Positions 36,295-46,033 of a DNA stretch of 64,000 nt are shown here, one piece after another. The notes beneath the pieces are model-generated. The model did not search any database, was not told where the DNA came from, and saw only the letters and a program-made list of their open reading frames with translations. The stretch lies in the NCBI GenBank assembly GCA_964249755.1, contig CAXUDB010000006.1:1-64000 (forward strand). The letters are read 5' to 3'. The stretch is from Ilyomonas sp964249755 (GTDB lineage Bacteria > Bacteroidota > Bacteroidia > Chitinophagales > Chitinophagaceae). The stretch's first letter is position 1. Every line of letters begins with the position of its first letter. The translations under genes and the position numbers were made by a program.

Positions 36295-38577
36295 TTATTT
36301 TTCGTTCGACAACGAATATGGAAAGTTAGGTGGCTCTGTACCACGCTGTTGATTCGGCTGTGCCGCCATATCAAAATTGATAACTGCACCCTGCAGCAAA
36401 GCATCGTGAGACAGCCAGTTCTTATTATATATTTTTCCATTGTAGCTCATGTTGTTGATGTATCTGTTAATCTCGCTGTTGTTGGGTGCGTTCAACATTA
36501 TTTTCTTCCCGTTTTCTAAGTTGATGGTCATGTTTTTAAACAACGGCGTACCCAGCGCGTATTGCCCGCAAGTGGGGCATACGGAATAAAATCCCATTGC
36601 CGAAAACACATACCAGGCAGAGGTTTGACCGTTATCTTCATCGCCGCAATAACCATCGGGCGTGGGCTTGTATAATTTGTTCATCACTTCGCGCACATGA
36701 AATTGTGTCTTCCACGGCTCGCCGGCATAATCATATAAGTAAGTCATATGCTGTATGGGCTGGTTGCCATGCGCATACTGACCCATATTCATCACCTGCA
36801 TTTCGCGCATTTCGTGTATCACGCCGCCGTTGTATTCTTTATCGCCAAATATAGGCGGCGCGGTAAAAACAGAATCCAATTTGGCAACAAATTGTTTATT
36901 GCTGCCCATTAAATTTATCAAGCCTTGTATATCATGAAACACCGACCAGGTGTACTGCCAGCTATTGCCTTCGATGAATGAACCGCCCCATTTGTACGGA
37001 CTAAAAGGTGTTTCAAAACTCTTATCCTGATTTCTTCCGCGCATAAAACCGGTTGATGAGTCGAATACATTTTTATAATTCAGGCTGCGCTTTTTATAGA
37101 CATTAATTTCCGCAGCCGGCTTGTGTAAAGCCTTTCCCAACTGATAAATGGAAAAATCGTCATAAGCATATTCCAACGTGCGCGCTACGCCTTCACCTAT
37201 TTTCGCATCGTGAGGCACATAGCCGATGCTGTTGTAATAGTCAACGCCTCGACGACCGGTAGCATTGGGACCTTCGTTATTAGCGCCATGCAGCAAGGCG
37301 GCGTACAACGTATCAATACCATAACCGCGGATTCCTTTTAGATAAGCATCGGCTACCACGGAGGCGGAGTTGTTGCCAAGCATAATATCTGCATAGCCAG
37401 GACTGCTCCATTCGGGCAGCCAGCCGCCTTCTTTATAATCATTCACCAGGCCTTCCTGCATCTCTTTATCTATGGACGGATACACCAGGTTTAAAAAAGG
37501 ATATAACGCGCGAAACGTATCCCAGAAACCGGTACCGGCAAACAGGTAGCCCGGCTCTGTTTTACCCGTGTACGGACTCCAGTGTACCATCTTTCCCTGC
37601 GCATTTGTTTCATATAATTTGTTTGGGAAAAACAGCATCCTGTACAGGCAGGAATAAAAAGTGCGTGTCTGGTCAACCGTGCCGCCCGAAACGGTGATAT
37701 GGTTTAAAGTTTTGTTCCAGACATCTTTGGCTTTTTGCTCGGTAACAGCAAAGCTGTCATTGCCTTGCTCGCTTTGTAAATTCAGTTCAGCCTGCTCAAA
37801 ACTGATAAAAGAAGAAGCAACGCGAAGGTGAACTTTCTCTTTGTCTGTGGTTGTAAAGCCAATCACCGCAAGTGCATGTTCAGCGTGCAGTTCAAGCGAA
37901 TCGGTTCCCAGTGTATCGCGATAAGTTTGCGTTACGGCAAACGGCTTATCTACATAAATAACAAAATAGTTTTTGAAGTTAGGTAATGGACCGCGCGCAT
38001 ACCTGGTTGAGTAGCCGATTATCTTTTTCTGGTCGGGAAGAATCTTTATATAAGAGCCTTTGTCCAACGCATCAATCACGATAAAAGAACTGTCGCTTTC
38101 CGGGAACGTAAAGCGAAACTGCGCAGAGCGTTCCGTTGGTGTAATCTCAGTCGTTACATTATAATCGGCTAAATAAACGCTGTAATAATAAGGCTTGGCT
38201 ACCTCGGCTTTGTGAGAAAACCAGCTTGCTCTGCCATCTTCCGTGTTCTTAAAATGTTTAGTCAGCGGCATGATAGAAAACTGACCGTAGTCATTCATCC
38301 ACGGCGATGGCTGATGGGTTTGCCTGAAGCCACGAATCTTATCTGCGGCATACGTGTAAATCCAGCCATCGCCCATCTTGCCTGTTTGCGCAACCCAGGT
38401 ATTCATTCCCCAAGGCAAAGCGATGGCAGGATAAGTATTGCCGTTAGATAGACTGAACTTAGAGTCGGTGCCCATTAGAGGATTTATCCATTCCACCGGG
38501 TCGGTTATGTTATCTACCTGCTGCGCAAATGAGTGAGCGCCGGTGAACAGCAAAGCGAAAAGAATTAGTTTCTTCAT
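36295..38577 (-). CDS. GH92 family alpha-mannosidase-like enzyme
   Basis: A second GH92 protein, 760 residues with a signal peptide (HSFAQQ). It begins VEWINPLMGTDSKFSLSNG and GNTYPAIALPWGMNTWVAQ. The catalytic domain carries GTGFWDTFRALYPFLNLVYP, LEYAYDDFSIYQLGKALH, GSFIEGNSWQYTWSVFHDIQ, HGNQPIQHMTYLYDYAGEPW and YCGDEDNGQTSAWYVFSAMG. The FIEGNSW and GDEDNG blocks hold acidic residues in positions used for catalysis in GH92. It differs enough from the neighbouring GH92 enzyme to suggest a different linkage or position in the glycan. It is 44 bp from the GH2 gene and 99 bp from the SGNH gene, all on the minus strand. Confidence 0.92.
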   Translation of the reverse strand: MKKLILFALLFTGAHSFAQQVDNITDPVEWINPLMGTDSKFSLSNGNTYPAIALPWGMNTWVAQTGKMGDGWIYTYAADKIRGFRQTHQPSPWMNDYGQFSIMPLTKHFKNTEDGRASWFSHKAEVAKPYYYSVYLADYNVTTEITPTERSAQFRFTFPESDSSFIVIDALDKGSYIKILPDQKKIIGYSTRYARGPLPNFKNYFVIYVDKPFAVTQTYRDTLGTDSLELHAEHALAVIGFTTTDKEKVHLRVASSFISFEQAELNLQSEQGNDSFAVTEQKAKDVWNKTLNHITVSGGTVDQTRTFYSCLYRMLFFPNKLYETNAQGKMVHWSPYTGKTEPGYLFAGTGFWDTFRALYPFLNLVYPSIDKEMQEGLVNDYKEGGWLPEWSSPGYADIMLGNNSASVVADAYLKGIRGYGIDTLYAALLHGANNEGPNATGRRGVDYYNSIGYVPHDAKIGEGVARTLEYAYDDFSIYQLGKALHKPAAEINVYKKRSLNYKNVFDSSTGFMRGRNQDKSFETPFSPYKWGGSFIEGNSWQYTWSVFHDIQGLINLMGSNKQFVAKLDSVFTAPPIFGDKEYNGGVIHEMREMQVMNMGQYAHGNQPIQHMTYLYDYAGEPWKTQFHVREVMNKLYKPTPDGYCGDEDNGQTSAWYVFSAMGFYSVCPTCGQYALGTPLFKNMTINLENGKKIMLNAPNNSEINRYINNMSYNGKIYNKNWLSHDALLQGAVINFDMAAQPNQQRGTEPPNFPYSLSNEK

Positions 38578-38621
38578 AAGTTAAACGAGCAGATGTCAGA
38601 CAGATATGGTAATGCAATAAT

Positions 38622-41600
38622 CTACTTACGCGCCGTTTTGTTGATTGTATTATTGTCTTTATTCAACAATTGTATCTGGTAGCTGAATGTTGATGGCTTT
38701 GTATAGATGCGGCAGTTTTCCAACGGTCTGGGTCCGCAGCCATTGGAACCAACGCCCAATGTTTTATGACTGATGCACAAAACGGTGCCTTTGCTTTTCG
38801 GTAAATCTATTTTGTATTCCACAGGCTGCATCTCTTCATCGCTGTAGGGAAGTGCCGAAACCTGTAATAAGGAATCATCCTGCTTAATGGCTACACCCAG
38901 CCCGTTATTAGAGCTTACGTTTGCCCAGCGAACGTCTTCGTGATTACCGCATTCCATGGGCTTTTCATATGGCGTCAGTTGCTGGTTTATGCTGCTGGTA
39001 TAATGCCCGACATCCGAACCTTGTTTCCGGTCAGCATAATTTTCCATAGGACCGCGACCTAAGTAATCAAACTGGTTAAGGTCTTTATCTAAAAAAAGGC
39101 GGACGCCCAACCTCGCCAGCACAACATTCGGCTCGCTAAACGATACAGTATTATCAACCTTGATAATACCTTTTCCATAAACAGTATAAACAACCTGGTG
39201 ATGAACGCTAAAGTTTTGTTTGCCTTTGCCGGTTAAACTTGCCCTGATTTCAACCGCACCGGAAGGAAGCTGTTTGCTATTCACATCATCCGTTGTCCAG
39301 GTAAGTTTTGTCAAGCCTTTGCTGTCCCAAGTTTCATAAGCCCACATATCATCTTTCTGGTGTGGCGCGCGCCACAGGTGCAGCATAGGACCGCCGCCGG
39401 GTTGCAGAATGTTTTTATCGCCTTCTTCCATCTGAGAAAAAGTACCTTTTGTTTTATCAAACTGCAAACTGAAATCAGCGCCTTTGATTGTAATAAAATG
39501 GGTTGAATCGCGCAAGGTCAGATTGTCACTTTGCAGGTTCTCTTTAATCGCAGGAATTGATATTGGCAATTCTATCTGCTGCTCCGTTACTTCAAAACCT
39601 TTGGGCGCCCATAACTGGTCAGTTGCTAAATCAAATGAAACGCGAAGGAAGTATTCGGCTCCCGGTTTTGGCTTTACGGCGAAAGGTATTCTTATATCCT
39701 TTTCCTCACCGGGATTGATTAACCCAACCGCTAAGTTACCGGACGACAGGCTGTCGCCGTCTTCACTCAACTGCCATTTGGCTTTAAAGCCGTTCAGGGT
39801 AATGAACTGGTAATGGTTTTTAATGGTAAAGGTTTTCGTGTTGATGTCTTTCAACCTGACACCAATCCATTGGTAAGCATGTTTCAGTTCAGGATAATGG
39901 GGCTTTTCGGTTCTGTCGGAAAACACAACGCCCTTATGAATAAAATACTGGTCGTTGGGATACTCGCCAAAGCCGCCGCCATAAGCGATGAGGTGATGGT
40001 TCGGATCGCGGTCATTGTAAATGCCCTGATCCTGCCATTCCCAGATGGCACCACCTAAGAGCTGCGGATACTTGTCAAACAGCTCATTGTAAACATCTAC
40101 CGAACCCATCGAGTTGAACATGGCGTGTGCATATTCGCATAAGTAAAATGGCTTGGTCAGCGTTTTGTCGTTCGCTTTCTTTTCGAGATTATCTACATCG
40201 GTATACATTTCGCTGTCCATATCCGCAGGATTGTCACTGCCAATACCGAAGCCCTGGTAATGCGTCGGACGGGTTGAATCAATGCCTTTAATCACCTTTA
40301 CAATAGTTCTAAAATTAGAGCCACCGCTGCCGCATTCATTTCCCAACGACCAGATGATTACTGAAGGATGGTTTTTAAAATTCTCTACATTAGCTACATT
40401 CCTTTCTATCAGTGCTGCTTTAATACGTGGTTCTTCATTAAATTCATCCCATGAACCATGACTTTCCAGATTGGCTTCAGCAACAAGATAAATTCCGTAA
40501 TCATCGCATAGCTCATACCATCTCGGGTCATCGGAATAATGGCAGGTGCGTACATGGTTGCAATTGGCTTGCTTGATTAAGACAATGTCCTTAATCATCT
40601 GTTCTTCTGTAATGGCATGGCCATCATCCGGCCAGTTTTCATGGCGGTTGACACCTTTTAATTTGATGGGAACACCATTCACCAAAAACAAGCGATCCTT
40701 GATTTCTATCTGACGAAAACCAGTGCGCGAAGACAACGTTTCCACTTTGTTTTTTCCATCATTTAGTGTGAGTATTGTTGTATAAAGATTAGGTGTTTCT
40801 GCTGTCCATTTTTTAGGATTGGTTACCCTAACATTTAAAGTGACGGTTGTCTCTTCGCCCGGCTTCAGCGATGGAATTTCTGCTCTGCCGGTAGCGCCTT
40901 GCAATACCTGAGTGCCGTCGTATAAATCCATCTGCAAGGTTCGGGCTCCGGTTTCTTTCGTGCTATAATTTTTTATTATGGCAGCAACCGATAATTCCGC
41001 GTTGCGGAATTGTTGATCAAATGTTGTTTTAATAAAATAATCCCTGATGTGTTCCTGTGCCGAACTCCAAAGCGTAACGTTTCTGAAAATGCCGCTCAGT
41101 CGCCACATATCCTGATCTTCTAAATAACTGCCAGTCGTAAAGCGATATACTTCCGCTGCAATCATATTGATACCTGGCTTCACATAATCGGTAATATCAA
41201 ATTCGGCAGCATTGCGACTATTCACGCTGTAGCCCACTTTTTTGCCATTTATCCAAAGAAAAAAACCGGCATCCACGCCATCAAATGTTATAAAAATGCG
41301 GCGACCATTCCAGTCTGAAGGCACTTCGAAATTCCTGCGGTAGCTACCTACGGGGTTTCGTTCCTGATAAGCTGTGTACCTAACAGGCGGCGTGCTCATC
41401 ACCCGGGGGAAATCCTTTTGAAAAATGTAAGTAAAATTGCTGTAGTAAGGCGTACCATATCCTTCTACCTGCCAGTTAGAAGGCACCTTAATTTCTTTCC
41501 AATTGGAAACATCATAGTCAATCTTATAAAAATCAGCCGGGCGCTTTTGCGGCCAGTCAACATAATTGAACTTCCAGGAGCCGTTTAAACTTCTGTAGAA

Positions 41601-41861
41601 GGTGGAAGCCTGACGATTAGAAATTAAGGCTTCCTGCAAGGAACCATAAGGCATCAACGTAGCATGATTGAGCTCTTTATTAATGCCAATACATTCTGGA
41701 TCTTCAATTTCTTTAGGAACTGAAACGGTATCTGATTTTGAAAATAAGGAGTTAACTGATTGCTGCTGTCCCCGGCAGGCGGTATAAATAAGAACACAAG
41801 TGAAAACTAAAAACACGTTGGACACTTTTCTTTTAAACCTGATTCTGCTAATACTGATCAT
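38622..41861 (-). CDS. GH2 beta-galactosidase, lipoprotein
   Basis: This is a 1079-residue LacZ-type enzyme. I take the ATG at 41861 because it gives a lipoprotein signal (VFTCVLIYTACRGQ, Cys 29). The domains run: GH2 sugar-binding (YYSNFTYIFQKDFPRV, FDGVDAGFFLWINGKKVGYS), immunoglobulin-like, TIM barrel, and a C-terminal beta-galactosidase small-chain domain (GRGPMENYADRKQGSDVGHY). The acid/base Glu lies in IIWSLGNECGSG (about residue 509) and the nucleophile Glu in FYLCEYAHAMFNSMG (about 575). HENWPDDGHA and CNHVRTCHYSDDP are standard LacZ blocks. It would release terminal beta-galactose, for example from complex N-glycans. It is the most upstream gene of the minus-strand enzyme group. Confidence 0.93.
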   Translation of the reverse strand: MISISRIRFKRKVSNVFLVFTCVLIYTACRGQQQSVNSLFSKSDTVSVPKEIEDPECIGINKELNHATLMPYGSLQEALISNRQASTFYRSLNGSWKFNYVDWPQKRPADFYKIDYDVSNWKEIKVPSNWQVEGYGTPYYSNFTYIFQKDFPRVMSTPPVRYTAYQERNPVGSYRRNFEVPSDWNGRRIFITFDGVDAGFFLWINGKKVGYSVNSRNAAEFDITDYVKPGINMIAAEVYRFTTGSYLEDQDMWRLSGIFRNVTLWSSAQEHIRDYFIKTTFDQQFRNAELSVAAIIKNYSTKETGARTLQMDLYDGTQVLQGATGRAEIPSLKPGEETTVTLNVRVTNPKKWTAETPNLYTTILTLNDGKNKVETLSSRTGFRQIEIKDRLFLVNGVPIKLKGVNRHENWPDDGHAITEEQMIKDIVLIKQANCNHVRTCHYSDDPRWYELCDDYGIYLVAEANLESHGSWDEFNEEPRIKAALIERNVANVENFKNHPSVIIWSLGNECGSGGSNFRTIVKVIKGIDSTRPTHYQGFGIGSDNPADMDSEMYTDVDNLEKKANDKTLTKPFYLCEYAHAMFNSMGSVDVYNELFDKYPQLLGGAIWEWQDQGIYNDRDPNHHLIAYGGGFGEYPNDQYFIHKGVVFSDRTEKPHYPELKHAYQWIGVRLKDINTKTFTIKNHYQFITLNGFKAKWQLSEDGDSLSSGNLAVGLINPGEEKDIRIPFAVKPKPGAEYFLRVSFDLATDQLWAPKGFEVTEQQIELPISIPAIKENLQSDNLTLRDSTHFITIKGADFSLQFDKTKGTFSQMEEGDKNILQPGGGPMLHLWRAPHQKDDMWAYETWDSKGLTKLTWTTDDVNSKQLPSGAVEIRASLTGKGKQNFSVHHQVVYTVYGKGIIKVDNTVSFSEPNVVLARLGVRLFLDKDLNQFDYLGRGPMENYADRKQGSDVGHYTSSINQQLTPYEKPMECGNHEDVRWANVSSNNGLGVAIKQDDSLLQVSALPYSDEEMQPVEYKIDLPKSKGTVLCISHKTLGVGSNGCGPRPLENCRIYTKPSTFSYQIQLLNKDNNTINKTARK

Positions 41862-42609
41862 ATGAAATTGCGGTAATAGAAATGAACTCTTTATCTCGTT
41901 ACAAAGAACTACAAAACTCATGTCTGCTCATTGGCACGGTGTACATATTTGTTGTCGTAAAGTGCTATAAGTTGACCAATACAGTCTTTAATATACTTTT
42001 GTTTTGATTTTTCATGGGGAGGTTTGAATGTTGCTCACTCTTAAATTTAATATAACAAACTAAATTACTTAAGACGTCGCTATAATTTAAATATAACAGA
42101 CAAGCTTGATAAGTAAAACATAAGATAACCAGTTGGCGGGGTTAATCAGCCAGTGTATGTTTGACTCTGTTTACAGGTTGATAATAAATAAGTTTGTTTA
42201 AGAGTGCAATACCTTAAACGCAGTGACTTCTGCTAATATACCGGACTTGAAGCCAGCAAAAGGTTCTGGCATAATTGCATTGTATCTTGAACCGGTCGCA
42301 GAATTAGTTTATATTCTCATTCTTATTTTCTTCAAAATTTACATTACCAGTTGGTATTCCTTCAGATTTGCTCTCAAAGGCACTTTTAAGCGGATCGCTA
42401 CTGTTTTAAATAGCTTGATTTGCGGCTGTTCCCTGCTGATGTATTTTTGTCGCCTGTTATAGTGTAATGACTGAACAATTCTTTTAAATGTTTTAGTGAT
42501 AATCATCATCTACACTTGCTTTATTCAAACGCAACGATTGGATGATGCATGCCGCGGAATAAACGCTACACAATTTGTAGCTGTAAAAATTTTCTGTGAA
42601 GTGTAGTCC
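41862..42609. other. Intergenic region without a recognised gene
   Basis: About 750 bp, rich in A/T, upstream of the GH2 gene. A plus-strand frame at 42223-42462 has some hydrophobic residues but no start context or family resemblance. It should contain the promoter of the minus-strand enzyme group. I see no repeat or RNA. Confidence 0.4.
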
Positions 42610-43129
42610 CTTTATCTGGACAATGAGGCTCCGATTATCTATTCATTTTGTTTCTGCCCGCGCCATAGTGACAATTGGCTTTGTGGGGCTAAGCCAATTA
42701 AACAGGTTATTTCAAAATACTTTAAAGCCGAACAAATCATTTTTAGTGCACTTAGCTTTATGTTGTTGATTAGTACAGTCATGCTGTACGGTTTACACCA
42801 GGGGCTGGTTTGGAATTGTTGGAACAGCAGCGATGCTCTTTATTTTACTCGGTTGTGTTGGTATTATTAATCCCAATGCCGCAGCGCTTTCTGTGGCGCC
42901 CTTTAATAAAAACGCCGGATCAGCCGCCTCGCTGTTTGGGTTGCTGCAGTGGAGCATTGCAGGGTTATCGTCTGGGGCAGTCAGTTTGTTTAAAAGCCGT
43001 ACCACAATTCCGTTAGCGGGCATAATGGCTGCAACTGCTATTTTGTCGCTGCTCGTTTTATCTATTGGAAAGGGAACAACGAAACAACAGTCACTGTTGC
43101 CATTGAAAAAATTTCAAATGGTGCATTGA
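42610..43129 (+). pseudogene. Bcr/CflA-type multidrug MFS transporter, decayed C-terminal part
   Basis: Fragments of one membrane protein appear in alternating plus-strand frames: IVTIGFVGLSQLNR, then KYFKAEQIIFSALSFMLLIS, then GIVGTAAMLFILLGCVGI, and finally GIINPNAAALSVAPFNKN, AGSAASLFGLLQWSIAGLSSG and a last hydrophobic helix. The order and motifs match the C-terminal helices of Bcr/CflA drug efflux proteins (PNA...A and AGSAS/ALxG are characteristic). The N-terminal two thirds are absent and at least two frameshifts are needed, so this is a remnant. Confidence 0.7.
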
Positions 43130-43192
43130 TGTTTCAGTAAGATAAAATTGTGCCTGTGGCGTTAGAATACAATAGCGTGCTAACAGTGCTGC

Positions 43193-43642
43193 TCATTTTT
43201 GCTCACTTTTAGCTTTCAAACTCACAATGATACTCAACGCAAATGCAGCCGAAGCAGCTGTAAACACCGAATAATCTAACGGTGCTTTTATGCTTTTAGA
43301 AAATGTCATGGAAAATGCAAATAACAAAAGTAAGGCGCAACTTGCCCTGGCTACCCAGTTGGTTTTGAAATTGGTAAGCAACAAAAACCCCGATACAACT
43401 TCTAAACCTGTTGCTGTATATGCAAAAAACGACGCTATACTATCGGTTGCAAAAGGCACTAAACTTTTTGTGTAATTTACAAAACTTTTCCAATTGCCCC
43501 ACGCTGAAGATGCCTTAGGCCATAACCCAAAACGGTCTGCAATGGCGGATAAAAAGCCGGCGCTTAACGAAACGCGTAAAAACCATTCAGCTATTTTTAA
43601 TTCTGATGCTTTCAATTTTTTTGGGTTAAAATTATTCTTCAA
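43193..43642 (-). CDS. DoxX-family membrane protein
   Basis: The 149-residue protein has four predicted membrane helices (around residues 25-42, 70-88, 95-112 and 122-140). It matches DoxX-like proteins: WFLRVSLSAGFLSAIADRFGLW, then FFAYTATGLEVVSGFLLLTNF. The start is probably the TTG at 43642, 1 bp after the stop of the upstream NAD(P)-binding gene, so the two are translationally linked. DoxX-like proteins are often found with redox enzymes and thiol or quinone stress functions. The specific role is unknown. Confidence 0.8.
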   Translation of the reverse strand: MKNNFNPKKLKASELKIAEWFLRVSLSAGFLSAIADRFGLWPKASSAWGNWKSFVNYTKSLVPFATDSIASFFAYTATGLEVVSGFLLLTNFKTNWVARASCALLLLFAFSMTFSKSIKAPLDYSVFTAASAAFALSIIVSLKAKSEQK

Positions 43643-43643
43643 A

Positions 43644-44294
43644 TTAATATCCCACCGTAAAACGTTGTTTTATAAATTTGGCATTTTCAATTTCGTCAAC
43701 AATCGCCATCGCCATATCTTCCACCGAAATAACGCTTCTTCCGTTTTCATCAAATACCGGGTTTTCCAAACCCGTTCTGTAAGCGCCTTTGCGAATGCCG
43801 GAATTTTCTTCGTTCATTTCTATAGCAGGACTTAAAAACGTCCAATCCAAATCTTCTTCAGTTTTCAAAATGTTCAGATAATCTCTTACCGCCGAAGCTG
43901 CCGCAACTAAAAACGCAGGAAACTGTGGTGTATCTACCAATTGTACACCTTCTGCATTGTACAAACTTCCTCCTCCCCCTACTACAAACAAACGTTTTAC
44001 ACTGCTTTGTTTTACGCCTTCCTGAATGGCTTTTGCAGCTGCCAAAAAATCAGCCGCATAATTAGGATTTTCCCAACCGGCATTGTATGCACTTATTACA
44101 GCATCGGTTCCTTTTACCACTTCGGCTACTTCTGCTGCGTTGTAGACATCCACTTTTTTCGCGGTTACATTTCCTGAAATGTTTATTTTGTCGGGATTTC
44201 TGCCTAATGCAACTACTGCATGTTTTCTTGATAAAAGTTCGTTCAAAACTGCTTTTCCTACGAACCCGGTTGCGCCAATCAATGCTATTTTCAT
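43644..44294 (-). CDS. NAD(P)-binding (atypical SDR) oxidoreductase
   Basis: A 216-residue protein with an N-terminal Rossmann motif GATGFVGKAVLNELL (residues 7-21) and ALGRNPDKI. GTDAVISAYNAGWENP, RLFVVGGGGSLYNAEG, DLDWTFLSPAIEMN and EDMAMAIVDEIE follow. This is the NmrA/NAD(P)H-binding-like group that includes YwnB and YhfK types, mostly reductases or redox sensors without a Tyr-x-x-x-Lys site. The DoxX gene follows immediately. With the ABM monooxygenase and MarR genes upstream it looks like a quinone or electrophile stress set. Confidence 0.85.
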   Translation of the reverse strand: MKIALIGATGFVGKAVLNELLSRKHAVVALGRNPDKINISGNVTAKKVDVYNAAEVAEVVKGTDAVISAYNAGWENPNYAADFLAAAKAIQEGVKQSSVKRLFVVGGGGSLYNAEGVQLVDTPQFPAFLVAAASAVRDYLNILKTEEDLDWTFLSPAIEMNEENSGIRKGAYRTGLENPVFDENGRSVISVEDMAMAIVDEIENAKFIKQRFTVGY

Positions 44295-44594
44295 ATTTTT
44301 TAATTTGATAGTGTTTTTTACGTTAAAGTTGCTTCTAACAAAGAGTCATTGCTTGTAGCGGTAGAGTTAAAACACTTCTGCGTGGCTTCGCTGCAGTAGA
44401 TATGATTTAACTCAAAGGTTCAAAATTTATTACTATGTTTAAAAGAAATCATTCGCACTAACCAAGGCGGAATAGAGATATGCTGCGCATTTCTCCACCG
44501 TTCCGTGCCCTGTTGCCAATACTGCTGTTGGTGGTATGTGCGTTTGTGTCAACGTGTTTGTAAATTAGATTGTACTAAAACTAACCGTATCGGG

Positions 44595-44918
44595 TCAACA
44601 AGAGTGTGTCCATACTTCATTGTAAGTTACAGGTACAAATTTTATGGCTATGGAAGCCGCTTTCTTCATGTGCACTTGTGCTTCTTCATTTTTTTGCATG
44701 TTCTCAAAGTCAGCTAAAGATGCCCATTGTGCATAATTAGTAATTGTTTTTTTGTCGTCGCTAATGTGAAGGTTGGCGGAAATATACCCGGGAAACTTAC
44801 TTATAACGTTTTCAGTTGCTTCTTTTAAGTCCTTTAATAATTCTACATGTTTTTCAGGGTCAACTGTAAAAACATTAATGAGCGTGCAAATTTTTTTGTT
44901 ACTGTCAATGGTTGTCAT
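44595..44918 (-). CDS. Antibiotic biosynthesis monooxygenase (ABM) domain protein
   Basis: A 107-residue single-domain protein with the ABM ferredoxin-like fold pattern: CTLINVFTVDPEKHVELLKDL, FPGYISANLHISDDKKTITN, YAQWASLADFENMQ. Such small dimeric proteins include quinol monooxygenases (YgiN) and heme-degrading enzymes. No heme-binding Asn/His signature is evident, so quinone or unknown substrate is possible. It lies 300 bp upstream of the NAD(P)-binding gene; that gap (44295-44594) shows no gene. Confidence 0.8.
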   Translation of the reverse strand: MTTIDSNKKICTLINVFTVDPEKHVELLKDLKEATENVISKFPGYISANLHISDDKKTITNYAQWASLADFENMQKNEEAQVHMKKAASIAIKFVPVTYNEVWTHSC

Positions 44919-45130
44919 ATAATTTATTTTAATTTTTAAAATATCGCTTATTGCTTATCAGGTGCATCCCAAATAGTTTTTTGGGACGGGCATTTGTACT
45001 TTTATCGGGCTACGGTTGTGTCACGCACTTGTACGGTATCTTTTCATGTCGGCTTTTCTCGCGCACTTTTATCCATCAACCATCCCCAACAGTACGATAC
45101 GATAATGTGTGATACACTCTTGCTTTTCTG

Positions 45131-45589
45131 TTAATTTTTATTTTCTTCAATAAGCTTTACCATGTTGGAGTTGAACGATGGAAGTGTTGTTTCTAAACCA
45201 GAGAAAAAATCAAGGTCTGCATTTTCTACATTTTTAATAGCTTTTTGCAAAACTGCTACGCCATCTGCCGTCAGTCTAATGGTTTTTGCTCTTGTATCAG
45301 TTTCGTGTTCCTGCCGTGTTATAAACCCTTTTTCTTCTAACGTTCGCAATACTTTCGATACCATCATCCTGTCGGCATTGCTTTGGTTGGCAATGTCAAC
45401 TTGTGTAACAGCTTTATTTTTTTTTGAAAGCCAGCCTGAAGCTGCCAACAATACAAATTGTGTGTGTGTCAAATCTAATGGGTCTAAAACCTTTTTTAGC
45501 TTACGTTGCCATAACATTGTTAATTGTCCAAGCAGATACCCTGGGCTGTCATTAGGGCTTTTAAACTGAAATTCAATTTCTTCAGGCAT
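45131..45589 (-). CDS. MarR-family transcriptional regulator
   Basis: The 152-residue protein shows the MarR layout: N-terminal dimer helix (YLLGQLTMLWQRKLKKVLDP), winged HTH with TQVDIANQSNADRMMVSKVLRTLEEKGFITRQ, the wing RQEHETDTRAKTIRLTADGV, and a C-terminal helix. MarR repressors usually sense phenolics, quinones or thiol oxidation and control neighbouring redox genes, so the ABM/NAD(P)/DoxX genes downstream are likely targets. Its start overlaps the end of the EVE gene by 8 bp. Confidence 0.9.
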   Translation of the reverse strand: MPEEIEFQFKSPNDSPGYLLGQLTMLWQRKLKKVLDPLDLTHTQFVLLAASGWLSKKNKAVTQVDIANQSNADRMMVSKVLRTLEEKGFITRQEHETDTRAKTIRLTADGVAVLQKAIKNVENADLDFFSGLETTLPSFNSNMVKLIEENKN

Positions 45590-46022
45590 AATTATATTGA
45601 AGCATTTGTGAGGAAATTAGATCAAAATCGTGCTGGTCAATTTCAAAAAAGCCAAAACGAAATGGATAACCCCAGCTTTTTTTGTTTTGAATGAAGTTTA
45701 AATCGTTTATTAAAGGAAGAATCGAGGTGTCTTCACTTTTCAAAAATTCAACGTTGCGCCTAAAAGGGCAAAAGCCTTTCGACACCTGAAACTGGTATAT
45801 CTCATCATCGCTTACCTTTCCTAATGCCGTAAACTCCTGGCATTTGTCAGGTTTGCCCAGCGTTTGCTTTCCAGAATAATAAATAACAAAATCGCCTTTT
45901 TGCATTCTTTTTAATGGCGTGGCTTTTCCATGGCTTGCTTGAGCAATTCCGTGTGCAACTCCTGTCTTTACGTGGTCTTTAGATGCCACGATTATCCAGT
46001 ATTTTGTATCTCTTTTAATCAT
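45582..46022 (-). CDS. EVE-domain (PUA-like) protein
   Basis: The 146-residue protein consists of one EVE domain: YWIIVASKDHVKTGVAHGIA, MQKGDFVIYYSGKQTLGKP, FTALGKVSDDEIYQFQVSKG, CPFRRNVEFLKSED and KSWGYPFRFGFFEIDQHDF. EVE/YTH/PUA-related domains bind modified bases in RNA or DNA. Versions of this length starting with RDTKYWIIVAS are common stand-alone proteins next to MarR regulators. It overlaps the MarR start by 8 bp and follows the VOC gene by 11 bp, so all three form one operon. Confidence 0.87.
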   Translation of the reverse strand: MIKRDTKYWIIVASKDHVKTGVAHGIAQASHGKATPLKRMQKGDFVIYYSGKQTLGKPDKCQEFTALGKVSDDEIYQFQVSKGFCPFRRNVEFLKSEDTSILPLINDLNFIQNKKSWGYPFRFGFFEIDQHDFDLISSQMLQYNYA

Positions 46023-46033
46023 TGTTAATCATT

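Noticed and set aside
42223..42462. 79-codon plus-strand frame with hydrophobic residues
   Set aside because: No recognisable motif or start context, and the region likely carries the promoter of the GH2 gene.
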